DNA of 64,000 bases. Source: Methylobacter marinus A45 (GTDB taxonomy: Bacteria > Pseudomonadota > Gammaproteobacteria > Methylococcales > Methylomonadaceae). The notes below the pieces were generated by a model. It was given only the letters and a program-made list of their open reading frames with translations. It searched no databases and was not told where the DNA came from. A program made the position numbers and the translations under genes. The DNA lies in NCBI RefSeq assembly GCF_000383855.1, contig NZ_KB912877.1, forward strand, positions 3,735,804 to 3,799,803. The letters run 5' to 3'. Shown in pieces: positions 30,778 to 39,387 of this stretch (positions are counted from its first letter, which is position 1; each line of letters starts with the position of its first letter).

Positions 30778-31514
30778 AGTTAACCAAATTATTCGGTATT
30801 CATGCGGTGCAAGCCGCTCTGGATTATTCACCGAAAAAAATCAACAAAGCCTGGGTGGACACGCAACGGCAAGACAAGCGTTTGATGCAGGTGATTGATA
30901 ATTTGTTGTCATTGGGTATAGAACCGGAAAAAACCGACCGCAAGAAACTCGACCGGTTTGCCGAAGGCAAGAATCATCAAGGTATCGTGATCGCAGTGGA
31001 AATGCCGGCCGAGCTGTCGGAAAGCGACTTGAAGCAAGCTGTGGAAACATCCTCAGGCACACCCTTATTGCTGGTGTTGGATAACGTTCAGGATCCGCAC
31101 AACCTCGGCGCCTGCCTGCGAACGGCCGATGCCACCGGTGTACAGGGCGTGATCATCACCAAGGACAACGCTACCGGCATTACGCCGACGGTTTGCAAAG
31201 TCGCCAGCGGCGCGGCCGAAACGGTACCTGTCTATCAGGTGACCAATCTATCCAGAACCTTGCGTTGGCTGAAGGAACAAGGCATATGGATCATGGGAGC
31301 TACAGGCGCCGCGACGCAGACCGTTTATCAGACCGATTTGACTATGCCGCTGGCTATGGTAGTCGGTGCCGAAGGCAAGGGCCTAAGGCGACTGACGCAG
31401 GAACAATGTGATTTTCTGGTTAAACTGCCCATGCTGGGACAGGTGGAAAGCCTTAATTTGTCGGTCGCTACCGGCGTATTGCTTTATGAGGCTATGCGGC
31501 AGCGCTCGATATAA
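30774..31514 (+). CDS. rlmB: 23S rRNA (guanosine-2'-O-)-methyltransferase RlmB
   Basis: A 246-residue SpoU-family protein: an N-terminal L30e-like substrate-binding domain starting LFGIHAVQAAL, and a C-terminal knotted methyltransferase domain with motif 1 LDNVQDPHNLGACLRTADA, motif 2 MVVGAEGKGLRR and motif 3 PMLGQVESLNLSVATGVLLYE. It methylates G2251 of 23S rRNA. Coupled to rnr by ATGA; ccmA begins two bases after its stop, so ribosome maturation and haem export genes are transcriptionally joined here. Confidence 0.97.
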   Translation: MKLTKLFGIHAVQAALDYSPKKINKAWVDTQRQDKRLMQVIDNLLSLGIEPEKTDRKKLDRFAEGKNHQGIVIAVEMPAELSESDLKQAVETSSGTPLLLVLDNVQDPHNLGACLRTADATGVQGVIITKDNATGITPTVCKVASGAAETVPVYQVTNLSRTLRWLKEQGIWIMGATGAATQTVYQTDLTMPLAMVVGAEGKGLRRLTQEQCDFLVKLPMLGQVESLNLSVATGVLLYEAMRQRSI

Positions 31515-31516
31515 AC

Positions 31517-32143
31517 ATGATGGCAACAAAGCAACGATTATGTCTTGAAGGCACCGATTTGAGGTGCGTTCGCGATGACAAAACTCTTTTTGAAAGATTG
31601 AATTTCGCCTTATTTTCAGGTCAGGTTCTATTGCTGGAAGGCAAAAACGGCAGCGGTAAGACGTCGCTGCTACGCATCTTATGCGGGTTTCGCGAGCCGG
31701 ATGCCGGTGAAGTTCGCTGGTGCGGCGAAGCGGTAAACGATAGTCAGTTTTACGCGCAGATGGCTTATGTCGGTCATTTGGACGGCATCAAAAAAGAATT
31801 GACCGTGCTGGAAAATTTAAAGATGGCATTGGCCTTGAGCAAGCCCGGGTTGTATTCGATTGAGGCGGCCCTGGACAAAGTGCATCTGGCCGGTTTCGAT
31901 GATGCGCTGGTGCAGACCCTGTCGGCAGGCCAGAAAAGAAGACTTTCATTGGCCCGGCTGCTGATCACCGACAACCACTTATGGATTCTTGACGAACCTT
32001 TTACCTCGCTCGATAAACAAGGGATTGCCCTTATTGAAACTTTAATGGTCGAACATGTTGTCAAAGGCGGCATGATCATTCTGACTTCGCATCATGATCT
32101 TGATCTGCATGATGTGGATGTGCAACGTATTAATTTATCCTGA
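31517..32143 (+). CDS. ccmA: Haem exporter ATP-binding protein CcmA
   Basis: 208 residues with Walker A GKNGSGKTS, signature LSAGQKRRLSLARLL, Walker B LWILDEPFTSLD and switch His in LTSHHDLDL. The ALSAGQ-like signature and short size match CcmA, the ATPase of the CcmABCD complex that frees haem-loaded CcmE in System I cytochrome c maturation. Two consecutive ATGs exist; the first is used. The stop overlaps the ccmB start (TGATG). Confidence 0.95.
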   Translation: MMATKQRLCLEGTDLRCVRDDKTLFERLNFALFSGQVLLLEGKNGSGKTSLLRILCGFREPDAGEVRWCGEAVNDSQFYAQMAYVGHLDGIKKELTVLENLKMALALSKPGLYSIEAALDKVHLAGFDDALVQTLSAGQKRRLSLARLLITDNHLWILDEPFTSLDKQGIALIETLMVEHVVKGGMIILTSHHDLDLHDVDVQRINLS

Positions 32144-32817
32144 TGTCTTTATCTCGTGCATTTTATGCCATTATCCGGCGCGATCTGGTTCTGGCGCTAC
32201 GGCGTCGCTCGGAAATGGCCAATCCGCTGTTGTTTTTTGTTCTGGTGATTACCCTGTTCCCTTTGGGGATTGGCGCGCAACCGAACTTATTAGAAGCCAT
32301 TGCCCCGGGCATTATCTGGGTTTCGGCATTATTGGCAGCCATGCTGTCGCTGGATAGTCTGTTCCGCTCGGATTTCGACGACGGCTCCCTGGAGCAGATT
32401 TTATTGAGCCCGCACCCGACCTCGGTTTTGGTCCTGGGCAAAATAATCGCGCATTGGCTAGTGACAGGCTTGCCACTGCTGCTTGTAGCGCCGTTGCTGG
32501 CCGTTTTTTTGGGCATGCCTGATTCGGCATTAAGCGTCTTATTGCTGACATTGCTGTTGGGAACGCCGGTACTGAGCTTGATCGGCGCGATCGGCGTCGC
32601 GTTAACGATAGGTCTGCGTCGGGGCGGCATGCTGTTGTCTTTATTGGTTCTGCCTCTGTATGTGCCGGTGCTGATTTTTGCCGGTAATGCGGTGGAGATG
32701 GCCGGTAGCGGGCTGCCCGTGGATGCACAGATCAGTATCTTGATATCGATTTTATTGCTGGCTTTGGTCCTGGCGCCTCTGCCGGTGGCCGCGGCACTAA
32801 AAATGAGTATTAACTGA
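32143..32817 (+). CDS. ccmB: Haem exporter permease CcmB
   Basis: A 224-residue inner-membrane protein with six hydrophobic helices and the family segments ALRRRSEMANPLLFF near the start and DFDDGSLEQILLSPHP. Partner of CcmA. Coupled to ccmA by TGATG. In most System I operons ccmC follows directly; here a diiron protein gene comes between. Confidence 0.95.
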   Translation: MSLSRAFYAIIRRDLVLALRRRSEMANPLLFFVLVITLFPLGIGAQPNLLEAIAPGIIWVSALLAAMLSLDSLFRSDFDDGSLEQILLSPHPTSVLVLGKIIAHWLVTGLPLLLVAPLLAVFLGMPDSALSVLLLTLLLGTPVLSLIGAIGVALTIGLRRGGMLLSLLVLPLYVPVLIFAGNAVEMAGSGLPVDAQISILISILLLALVLAPLPVAAALKMSIN

Positions 32818-32869
32818 TGATATTTCGTAGAATATAGCCGGTCCGTTTATGGATCAGGAGGAATGCGAT

Positions 32870-33763
32870 ATGGGCTCAGCTAAATACCGCTCGGTTTTTT
32901 CGCCTGCGAGCCGGCAAGAGCGAAAAGAAAACTTTGAGCATTACTGGCAGTTTACCCAGCAGCACAGCGGCGAGTTATTCGAAGAGGAAAAGGATTTAGC
33001 CAAAAAGCGGGACATACTCAAGCATTTTCAGGATAATCCTGTCAAATTGCGCCGGCCGCTTGCCGATCCGGATGCTTTTTATCGTAATTATGTCGATATG
33101 CGGGATGATCCGAAGTCGCTCGATCGCATGACGTTAATGCTGACGAGCATTTATAAATTTGCCCGCCATGAATGGGTCGGCATTAAAGGCGCATGGGATG
33201 CCATGCCGGACATGGCAAATTTACAGACGGTCGAAGACAGGATCAGCCGCGTGCATTTAGCCGAGGAGTTCTGCCATGTGCGCCTGTTTCATGAAATGCT
33301 GTGTACTTGCGGTCTTGATCAAGTGGAATGGGTGCCCTTAAGTCCGGTTAAAGAAAAAATTTATGAGCAGTTTCCCAAACTTCCGGCCTTTTTGATGAAT
33401 GCACCGGCATTTGTTACCGAACTGATGGGCGTGACTTTCTACTGCCATTTGTATCAGCTGTTTGATGATATTCTGGCTGACGAACCGGAAGTGTGTGATC
33501 GCTTAAAAGAACTGCTGGATGAAATTACCATTGATGAAGTCGCGCATGTCGGACAAAGAAGAAACTTTATCGGGCCGATAGGCATGGAGGCTTCAAAGTT
33601 ACTAGTCAAACCCTTTTATACATTGTTCTTTAAGGATATTCCCGAAGTGAGCCAATTGCTTGATGTTGACGAGATGATTCAGGACGGCATTGGCTTTGAT
33701 TTCAATGAATTGCCTGAATATATGATTGAGCGTAGTTGGATACCGACTTATTGCAAGGCATGA
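32870..33763 (+). CDS. Ferritin-like diiron protein of unknown function inside the ccm operon
   Basis: 297 residues, soluble, mostly helical. Likely metal ligands by spacing: E101 (RHEW), E133 and H136 (AEEFCHVRLFHEM), E184 (VTELMG), E223 and H226 (IDEVAHVGQRRN), i.e. two ExxH motifs plus two single Glu as in carboxylate-bridged diiron oxygenases/oxidases. I do not recognise the specific family. The ATG at 32870 is chosen because AGGAGGA sits 7-13 bases upstream; the ATG at 32849 would include that site. It lies 52 bases after ccmB and 83 bases before ccmC on the same strand, so it is probably co-transcribed with cytochrome c maturation genes. A role in haem or iron handling is only a guess. 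Confidence 0.85.
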   Translation: MGSAKYRSVFSPASRQERKENFEHYWQFTQQHSGELFEEEKDLAKKRDILKHFQDNPVKLRRPLADPDAFYRNYVDMRDDPKSLDRMTLMLTSIYKFARHEWVGIKGAWDAMPDMANLQTVEDRISRVHLAEEFCHVRLFHEMLCTCGLDQVEWVPLSPVKEKIYEQFPKLPAFLMNAPAFVTELMGVTFYCHLYQLFDDILADEPEVCDRLKELLDEITIDEVAHVGQRRNFIGPIGMEASKLLVKPFYTLFFKDIPEVSQLLDVDEMIQDGIGFDFNELPEYMIERSWIPTYCKA

Positions 33764-33846
33764 AAACCGGGCTGCAGGGCTGTTAAAGCGGCTCCGTGGT
33801 CTTTCACTTTTGTCTCGAACCTTGTTTCGTTTTTTGCTTGTTCATT

Positions 33847-34614
33847 ATGTTTTTAATTCCAGATCCGATCGTTAGATTCTTTCATCGCATGGCTTCTCCG
33901 CCGCATTTTTATGCCCTTACCGAGCGCTTGATGCCGTGGCTGGTGGTTATTTTCCTGTTGTTGCTGGCGGCGGGCCTCTATGGCGGATTGTATCTGGCGC
34001 CGCCGGATTACCAGCAGGGCGATAGCTACCGCATTATTTATATTCACGTGCCCAGCGCCTGGATGTCACTGTTTATTTATGTCGTTATGGCGGTTGCAGG
34101 CGGCATAGGCCTGGTCTGGCGAATCAAGCTGGCGGAGATTGTGGCCGTCAGCAGTGCGCCGGTCGGCGCCGGTTTTACCTTTATCGCGCTGGTGACTGGC
34201 TCGCTGTGGGGCAAACCGATGTGGGGAACCTGGTGGGTCTGGGATGCGCGCTTGACCTCCGAACTGATTCTGCTGTTTTTGTATCTTGGCGTTATCGGTC
34301 TTTACGGCGCGATAGACGACAAACGCACGGCATCGAAAGCCGTGGCGATTCTGGCGCTGGTCGGCGTGGTCAACATACCCATTATTCATTACTCCGTGGA
34401 GTGGTGGAATACCTTGCATCAAGGCCCGACCGTGACCAAAATGGACAAGCCTTCCATTCATGTCAGCATGCTGATACCGCTGCTGCTGATGGCGCTGGCC
34501 TTTAAATTTTATTATTTGATTGCAATGCTGCAACGCGCCCGTATCGAACTGCTTTCACGCGAGCGCAATGCGTATTGGGTCAAATCCATGATTTCATTGG
34601 GAGCAGAACGGTGA
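33847..34614 (+). CDS. ccmC: Haem transporter/handling protein CcmC
   Basis: 255 residues, six membrane helices, the tryptophan-rich haem-handling motif WGTWWVWDARLTSEL and flanking histidines in IIYIHVPSAWM and IIHYSVEWWNTLHQ. CcmC loads haem onto CcmE in the periplasm. The ATG at 33847 is chosen because its product aligns with the start of E. coli CcmC (HRMASPPHFYAL against HQLAIPPRLYQ); an in-frame ATG at 33796 would add 17 hydrophobic residues. GTGA overlap joins it to ccmD. Confidence 0.95.
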   Translation: MFLIPDPIVRFFHRMASPPHFYALTERLMPWLVVIFLLLLAAGLYGGLYLAPPDYQQGDSYRIIYIHVPSAWMSLFIYVVMAVAGGIGLVWRIKLAEIVAVSSAPVGAGFTFIALVTGSLWGKPMWGTWWVWDARLTSELILLFLYLGVIGLYGAIDDKRTASKAVAILALVGVVNIPIIHYSVEWWNTLHQGPTVTKMDKPSIHVSMLIPLLLMALAFKFYYLIAMLQRARIELLSRERNAYWVKSMISLGAER

Positions 34615-34778
34615 ACTGGCAGGAATTTTTCGCGATGGGCGGTTACGCCTTCTATGTCTGGACCTCTTACGCGGTCACTTTCATTGTATTGCTGGCCAAT
34701 GTCATCATTCCCATTGTGCGGCGCAAACAGTTCTTGCGCCAGCAAGCTTTAAAGCAGAAACGACAAGGTACGCTATGA
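34611..34778 (+). CDS. ccmD: Haem exporter protein CcmD
   Basis: A 55-residue single-helix protein: MGGYAFYVWTSYAVTFIVL is the family core, followed by a basic cytoplasmic tail. CcmD helps release holo-CcmE from CcmABC. A GTG start at 34611 overlaps the ccmC stop by four bases (GTGA) and is preferred over an internal ATG at 34635. The stop overlaps ccmE (ATGA). Confidence 0.9.
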   Translation: MNWQEFFAMGGYAFYVWTSYAVTFIVLLANVIIPIVRRKQFLRQQALKQKRQGTL

Positions 34779-35221
34779 AACCAGCCAGAAAACAACGTTT
34801 GATGCTGATCGTCCTGATGCTGATCGGCGCCGGTTTTGCCGCCGGTTTTGCGTTGAAATCATTCAATGAAAATCTCATGTATTTCTTCTCCACGACCGAT
34901 GTGGTCGAAGGCAAAGCACCTGAGAATGCCTTGTTCCGCCTGGGCGGCATGGTCGTCAAAGGCAGTGTCGAGCGTCCCGGCGACGGACTGACGGTGCATT
35001 TCAAGCTGACCGATTTCAGTAAAGAGGTGCCGGTTGAATATACGGGCATACTGCCGGATCTGTTCCGGGAAGGCCAGGGTATCGTGGCGCACGGCCGGCT
35101 CAATGCCCAGGGTATCTTTGTCGCCGAGGAAGTCCTGGCCAAACATGATGAAAACTACATGCCGCCGGAAGTGGCCGGCAGTTTGAAAACCGGCATGAAT
35201 CAGGCGACAGGACAAGAATAA
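34775..35221 (+). CDS. ccmE: Periplasmic haem chaperone CcmE
   Basis: 148 residues with an N-terminal membrane anchor (RLMLIVLMLIGAGFAAGFAL), an OB-fold (FRLGGMVVKGSV...GIVAHGRL) and the covalent haem-binding histidine in LAKHDENYMP. Receives haem from CcmC and passes it to CcmF/H. Coupled upstream (ATGA) and downstream (TAATG). Confidence 0.97.
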   Translation: MKPARKQRLMLIVLMLIGAGFAAGFALKSFNENLMYFFSTTDVVEGKAPENALFRLGGMVVKGSVERPGDGLTVHFKLTDFSKEVPVEYTGILPDLFREGQGIVAHGRLNAQGIFVAEEVLAKHDENYMPPEVAGSLKTGMNQATGQE

Positions 35222-37164
35222 TGATTGCGGAACTCGGGCATTTCTCTTTGATCCTGGCGTTGTGCATGGCCGTCATTTTAGGCACGCTGCCGATTATCGG
35301 CGCCTCGCGCGCCGTCGCCGGCTGGATTGCCGTGGCCAGGCCCGCGGCCTACGCGCTGGCTTTATTTATGGCGATTGCATACGGTTGTCTGACTTACGGC
35401 TTCCTGACGCATGATTTCTCGATCGCCTATGTCGCCTCCAATTCCAACACGGCATTACCGGTCCTGTATCTGATTTCCGGGGTCTGGGGCGCGCATGAGG
35501 GCTCGTTATTGCTGTGGGCGCTGGTGTTGTCGTGCTGGACCGGTCTGGTTGCGCTGTTCAGCCGCACGATTCCCGATACGACCGTGGCCAGAGTGCTGGG
35601 CGTCATGGGACTGGTCGCCATCGGCTTCATTCTGTTTTTGCTGCTGACCTCCAACCCGTTCGAGCGCCTGTTTCCCGCGCCCGCGGAAGGGCGCGACCTG
35701 AATCCGCTGTTACAGGACCCGGGGCTGGCGATACACCCGCCCATGCTGTATATGGGCTATGTCGGTTTTTCGGTCGCCTTCGCATTCGCCATCGCGGCTC
35801 TGCTGGAAGGCCGCCTGGATGCGGCCTGGGCGCGCTGGTCCAGGCCCTGGACCAATATCGCCTGGATGTTCCTGACGCTGGGCATTGCCCTGGGCAGTTG
35901 GTGGGCTTATTACGAGCTGGGCTGGGGCGGCTGGTGGTTCTGGGATCCGGTGGAAAATGCCTCGTTCATGCCCTGGCTGGTCGGGACCGCGCTGATTCAT
36001 TCCCTGGCGGCGACCGAAAAACGCGGCGTCTTCAAGACCTGGACGGTATTGCTGGCGATTTTCGCGTTTTCCTTGAGCTTGCTGGGGACGTTCCTGGTGC
36101 GGTCCGGCGTGTTGACGTCCGTGCATGCGTTTGCCAGCGATCCGGCCAGAGGCCTGTTCATCCTGATATTCCTGGCTATCGTCGTGGGCGGCTCGCTGTT
36201 GCTGTATGCAGTCAGGGCGCCTTCCGTCAAGAGCAGCGCGACTTTTGAACTGGTGTCCAAAGAGTCGGTGATTTTATTGAACAACGTCCTGCTCGTGGTG
36301 ACGGCGGCCAGTATCCTGCTCGGCACTTTGTATCCCTTGATTATCGACGCCCTGGGGCTGGGCAAGATTTCGGTCGGCCCGCCTTATTTCAATGCCGTGT
36401 TTATTCCCCTGATGGCGCCGCTGTCGATTGCCGTAGGGCTGGGCGTATTGTTGCGCTGGAAAAGGGACGATATCGGCGCGATTGCCTTGCGCGTGCGCTG
36501 GGCGGTCATGGCTTGCATTGCCGGCGGACTAGTGGTTCCTCTCGCCATGCCGTTTTATTCCTGGGCGGCGGTGCTGGGTACCACGCTGGCGTTGTGGACC
36601 GCGGCGATCACGGTCCTGGCCTTTATGGAGCGGGCCGGTGCCCGGGGCTATTCATGGCAGCGGCTACGGAGCGTGCCGGCCGGCTTTTACGGCATGACCG
36701 TCGCGCATCTGGGCATCGCGGTTTTTGTGATCGGCATTACCTTCACCACCGTTTACAGCGTCGAGAGAGACGTGCGCATGACGCCCGGCGAGACGCTGGA
36801 CATGTCGGGCTATTTGTTTGAGTTTCATGGCGTGCGCCAATCCGAAGGGCCGAACTACCGCGCCGAGCAGGGGCTCGTTACGGTCAGCCATAACGGAGCG
36901 CAGGTCGCCCGACTGGAGCCGCAGAAACGCGTTTACCGCGTGCAGACCATGCCGATGACCGAGGCGGCGATCGATGCCGGCCTGTTCCGAGACCTGTTTG
37001 TGGCGATCGGCGAGCCGCTGGGTGATAAGGGCGCCTGGAGCCTTCGCATTTACTATAAATCGTTCATTCGCTGGATCTGGCTGGGCGCCGTGTTCATGGC
37101 GGCAGGCGGCTTGTGGGCGGCCTTCGACAGGCGCTACCGGTACAAGATCAAAGAGGCAGGGTAA
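35221..37164 (+). CDS. ccmF: Cytochrome c haem lyase subunit CcmF
   Basis: A 647-residue inner-membrane protein with about 15 helices, the WWD motif GWGGWWFWDPVENASFMPWL and the early SSNSN-like segment SNSNTALPVLYLISGVWGAHEGSLLLW; it also shows TATEKRGVFKTW typical of CcmF. With CcmH/I it attaches haem to apocytochrome c CXXCH sites. Starts within the ccmE stop (TAATG). A 35-bp gap precedes ccmG. Confidence 0.97.
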   Translation: MIAELGHFSLILALCMAVILGTLPIIGASRAVAGWIAVARPAAYALALFMAIAYGCLTYGFLTHDFSIAYVASNSNTALPVLYLISGVWGAHEGSLLLWALVLSCWTGLVALFSRTIPDTTVARVLGVMGLVAIGFILFLLLTSNPFERLFPAPAEGRDLNPLLQDPGLAIHPPMLYMGYVGFSVAFAFAIAALLEGRLDAAWARWSRPWTNIAWMFLTLGIALGSWWAYYELGWGGWWFWDPVENASFMPWLVGTALIHSLAATEKRGVFKTWTVLLAIFAFSLSLLGTFLVRSGVLTSVHAFASDPARGLFILIFLAIVVGGSLLLYAVRAPSVKSSATFELVSKESVILLNNVLLVVTAASILLGTLYPLIIDALGLGKISVGPPYFNAVFIPLMAPLSIAVGLGVLLRWKRDDIGAIALRVRWAVMACIAGGLVVPLAMPFYSWAAVLGTTLALWTAAITVLAFMERAGARGYSWQRLRSVPAGFYGMTVAHLGIAVFVIGITFTTVYSVERDVRMTPGETLDMSGYLFEFHGVRQSEGPNYRAEQGLVTVSHNGAQVARLEPQKRVYRVQTMPMTEAAIDAGLFRDLFVAIGEPLGDKGAWSLRIYYKSFIRWIWLGAVFMAAGGLWAAFDRRYRYKIKEAG

Positions 37165-37199
37165 AAAGCCTTGCACGCCATAACCTTTATGGATGAGAC

Positions 37200-37733
37200 A
37201 TGCTTAAATACATTATCCCGTTAGTCATTTTTATCGTCATGGCCGTGTTTCTGGCCGTGGGTCTGAACCTGAATCCGCGCGATATTCCTTCGCCATTGAT
37301 CGATAAGCCGGCGCCGGCGTTTTCGGCGCCCAAACTCGGCGCGCCGTCGGAAACATTAAGCCAGACCGATCTGAAAGGTAAAGTCTGGCTGTTCAATGTC
37401 TGGGCGTCCTGGTGCGTGTCATGCAGGGCCGAGCATCCGGTTCTGAATCAGCTGGCAAAGCAGAAAGCGGCCGTCATCGTCGGCCTGAATTACAAGGATG
37501 AATCGGATGCGGCGAATAACTGGCTGGCTCAACTGGGCAACCCTTACGACGTGAGCATCATGGACCAGGATGGCCGTATCGGCATCGATTGGGGCGTTTA
37601 TGGCGTGCCGGAAACCTTTGTCATCGACAAAAAAGGCGTGATCCGCTACAAGCACACGGGACCTGTGACTTCCCAGGACGTCCAGACCATTTTTCTTCCC
37701 TTGATCGCTAAATTACAGGCCGAGAAAACATGA
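37200..37733 (+). CDS. ccmG: Thiol:disulfide interchange protein CcmG/DsbE
   Basis: 177 residues with an N-terminal anchor (about 5-22) and a periplasmic thioredoxin fold with active site WASWCVSCRAEHP and the cis-proline motif GVYGVPETFVID. It keeps CcmH and apocytochrome c cysteines reduced. Overlaps ccmH by four bases (ATGA). Confidence 0.95.
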   Translation: MLKYIIPLVIFIVMAVFLAVGLNLNPRDIPSPLIDKPAPAFSAPKLGAPSETLSQTDLKGKVWLFNVWASWCVSCRAEHPVLNQLAKQKAAVIVGLNYKDESDAANNWLAQLGNPYDVSIMDQDGRIGIDWGVYGVPETFVIDKKGVIRYKHTGPVTSQDVQTIFLPLIAKLQAEKT

Positions 37734-38188
37734 GAATTTTAATGCTGGTCTTGTTGCTGACCTTGTCCGGTTTTGCCGGCGCCCGTGTTGAATATAAGGA
37801 ATTTGCCAATGCCGAGCAGCAGCAGGCCTATGACGATTTGATATCGGAGTTGCGCTGCCTGGTCTGTCAAAACCAGACCATTGCCGATTCCAATGCCGAT
37901 CTGGCCAAGGATCTGCGTCGGCAGGTCTATGAAATGCTGCAGCAAGGCAAAAGCAAACAGGATATCGCCGATTTCATGACCCAGCGTTATGGCGATTTCG
38001 TTCTGTATAATCCGCCTTTCAAGGCCAAGACCGGCCTGTTGTGGATAGGGCCGTTCATGTTCCTGGCTATCGGCCTGATAGCCGTATTCGTATTCGTCCG
38101 GCGCAATAAAACCCGGGCGGCGGCCCCGATCAGTGCCGAGAGGCAGCAAAAAATACAAAGCTTGCTGGAAAAAGGTGATAACTCTTGA
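37730..38188 (+). CDS. ccmH: Cytochrome c maturation protein CcmH (short, CcmL type)
   Basis: 152 residues: signal peptide (about 1-18), the redox motif LRCLVCQNQTIADSNADLAKDLR, and a C-terminal helix (LLWIGPFMFLAIGLIAVFVFV). This is the short form whose TPR half is the separate ccmI gene. Coupled to ccmI by overlap of the stop TGA with a TTG start. Confidence 0.95.
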   Translation: MRILMLVLLLTLSGFAGARVEYKEFANAEQQQAYDDLISELRCLVCQNQTIADSNADLAKDLRRQVYEMLQQGKSKQDIADFMTQRYGDFVLYNPPFKAKTGLLWIGPFMFLAIGLIAVFVFVRRNKTRAAAPISAERQQKIQSLLEKGDNS

Positions 38189-39387
38189 CTACGATATTTT
38201 GGACGCTGGTCAGCCTGCTGGTGCTGACGGCTTTTTTGATTATCCTGCCGCCGTTATGGCGCAAACGCGAAGCGGCGGCGGCCGATCTGGATCAGCGCAA
38301 TATCGTCATCGCGAGGCAGCGACTGGACGAACTGCAAGAGCAACTGCAATCAGGGGCATTGACCCGGACGCAGTATGAGGAACAGCGCGCCGAGCTTGAA
38401 GCCGCATTAAGCGATGATCTCGAGATCCAGAGCCATGTGAAAGCCTCCGGCGCCCAGGGCCGGTGGATGGTTTTCGTGCTGGTTCCGCTGCTGCCGCTGG
38501 CGGCGCTGACCCTGTATGCGGGGCTGGGCAATTATCCGTCTTTAAGCCAGTCCGCCGCGACGTCGGCCATGCCCGGGCCGGAGGAAATCGACCGCATGGT
38601 GGCGGGCCTGGCGGAGCGCATGAAGAGCAATCCCGACGACGCGCAGGGTTGGCTGATGCTGGGCCGGTCGTATAAATACCTGCAGCGCTACCCCGAGGCG
38701 GCCGAGGCCTTTGCACAGGCCCACCGCTTGCTGGGCGATCAGCCGGACGTGCTGCTGTCCTATGCCGATGCACTGGCCATGGCCAGTGACGGGCGGCTTT
38801 CAGGAAAACCGGCCGAACTGGTGTTCAAGGCGCTGGAACTGGAGCCGGAAAACATGACCGGCCTGTGGCTGGGCGGCATGGCCAAGGCGGAAGCGGGCGA
38901 TGTGGCGTCGGCGCTGCAGATGTGGCGCAAGCTGGAGGCCTTGTTGCCGCCGGGCTCTGAGGCGCAGAAGGAAATCCAGACCTTAATGGCCAATGTCGAG
39001 AGCCGGATGCCCGGGGCCGATAGGCAGGCCGAAGCGGTGGCGCCAGGCATCGATGTGGAGGTGAGCCTGTCGCCCGAACTTCAGGCGGCAACCCGCCCCG
39101 AGCATACCGTTTTCATTTATGCCCAGGCGCTGTCCGGCCCGCAAATGCCGTTGGCGATCGTTCGCAAGCAGGTCTCGGATCTGCCGTTGACCGTGAATCT
39201 GAACGACAGCATGGCCATGATGCCGGCGATGAAATTATCGCGCTTCGAGCAGGTTAAACTGATCGCGCGGATTTCAAAATCCGGCAAAGCGACGCAAGAG
39301 CCCGGCGATCTGATCGGAGTGATCGAGCCCGTGGCCCTGGCCGACCGCAGCGTCAATAAAATCAGGATTGATAGCGAAGTAAAATGA
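38185..39387 (+). CDS. ccmI: Cytochrome c maturation apo-chaperone CcmI
   Basis: 400 residues: two membrane helices (about 3-22 and 95-115) with a Gln/Arg-rich leucine-zipper-like cytoplasmic loop (NIVIARQRLDELQEQL), then periplasmic TPR repeats (DAQGWLMLGRSYKYLQRYPEA) and a beta-rich C-terminal domain ending PGDLIGVIEPV. It binds apocytochrome c for haem ligation. A TTG start at 38185 is proposed from the TTGA overlap with ccmH and because it gives the full first membrane helix. Overlaps hemN by ATGA. Confidence 0.93.
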   Translation: MTTIFWTLVSLLVLTAFLIILPPLWRKREAAAADLDQRNIVIARQRLDELQEQLQSGALTRTQYEEQRAELEAALSDDLEIQSHVKASGAQGRWMVFVLVPLLPLAALTLYAGLGNYPSLSQSAATSAMPGPEEIDRMVAGLAERMKSNPDDAQGWLMLGRSYKYLQRYPEAAEAFAQAHRLLGDQPDVLLSYADALAMASDGRLSGKPAELVFKALELEPENMTGLWLGGMAKAEAGDVASALQMWRKLEALLPPGSEAQKEIQTLMANVESRMPGADRQAEAVAPGIDVEVSLSPELQAATRPEHTVFIYAQALSGPQMPLAIVRKQVSDLPLTVNLNDSMAMMPAMKLSRFEQVKLIARISKSGKATQEPGDLIGVIEPVALADRSVNKIRIDSEVK

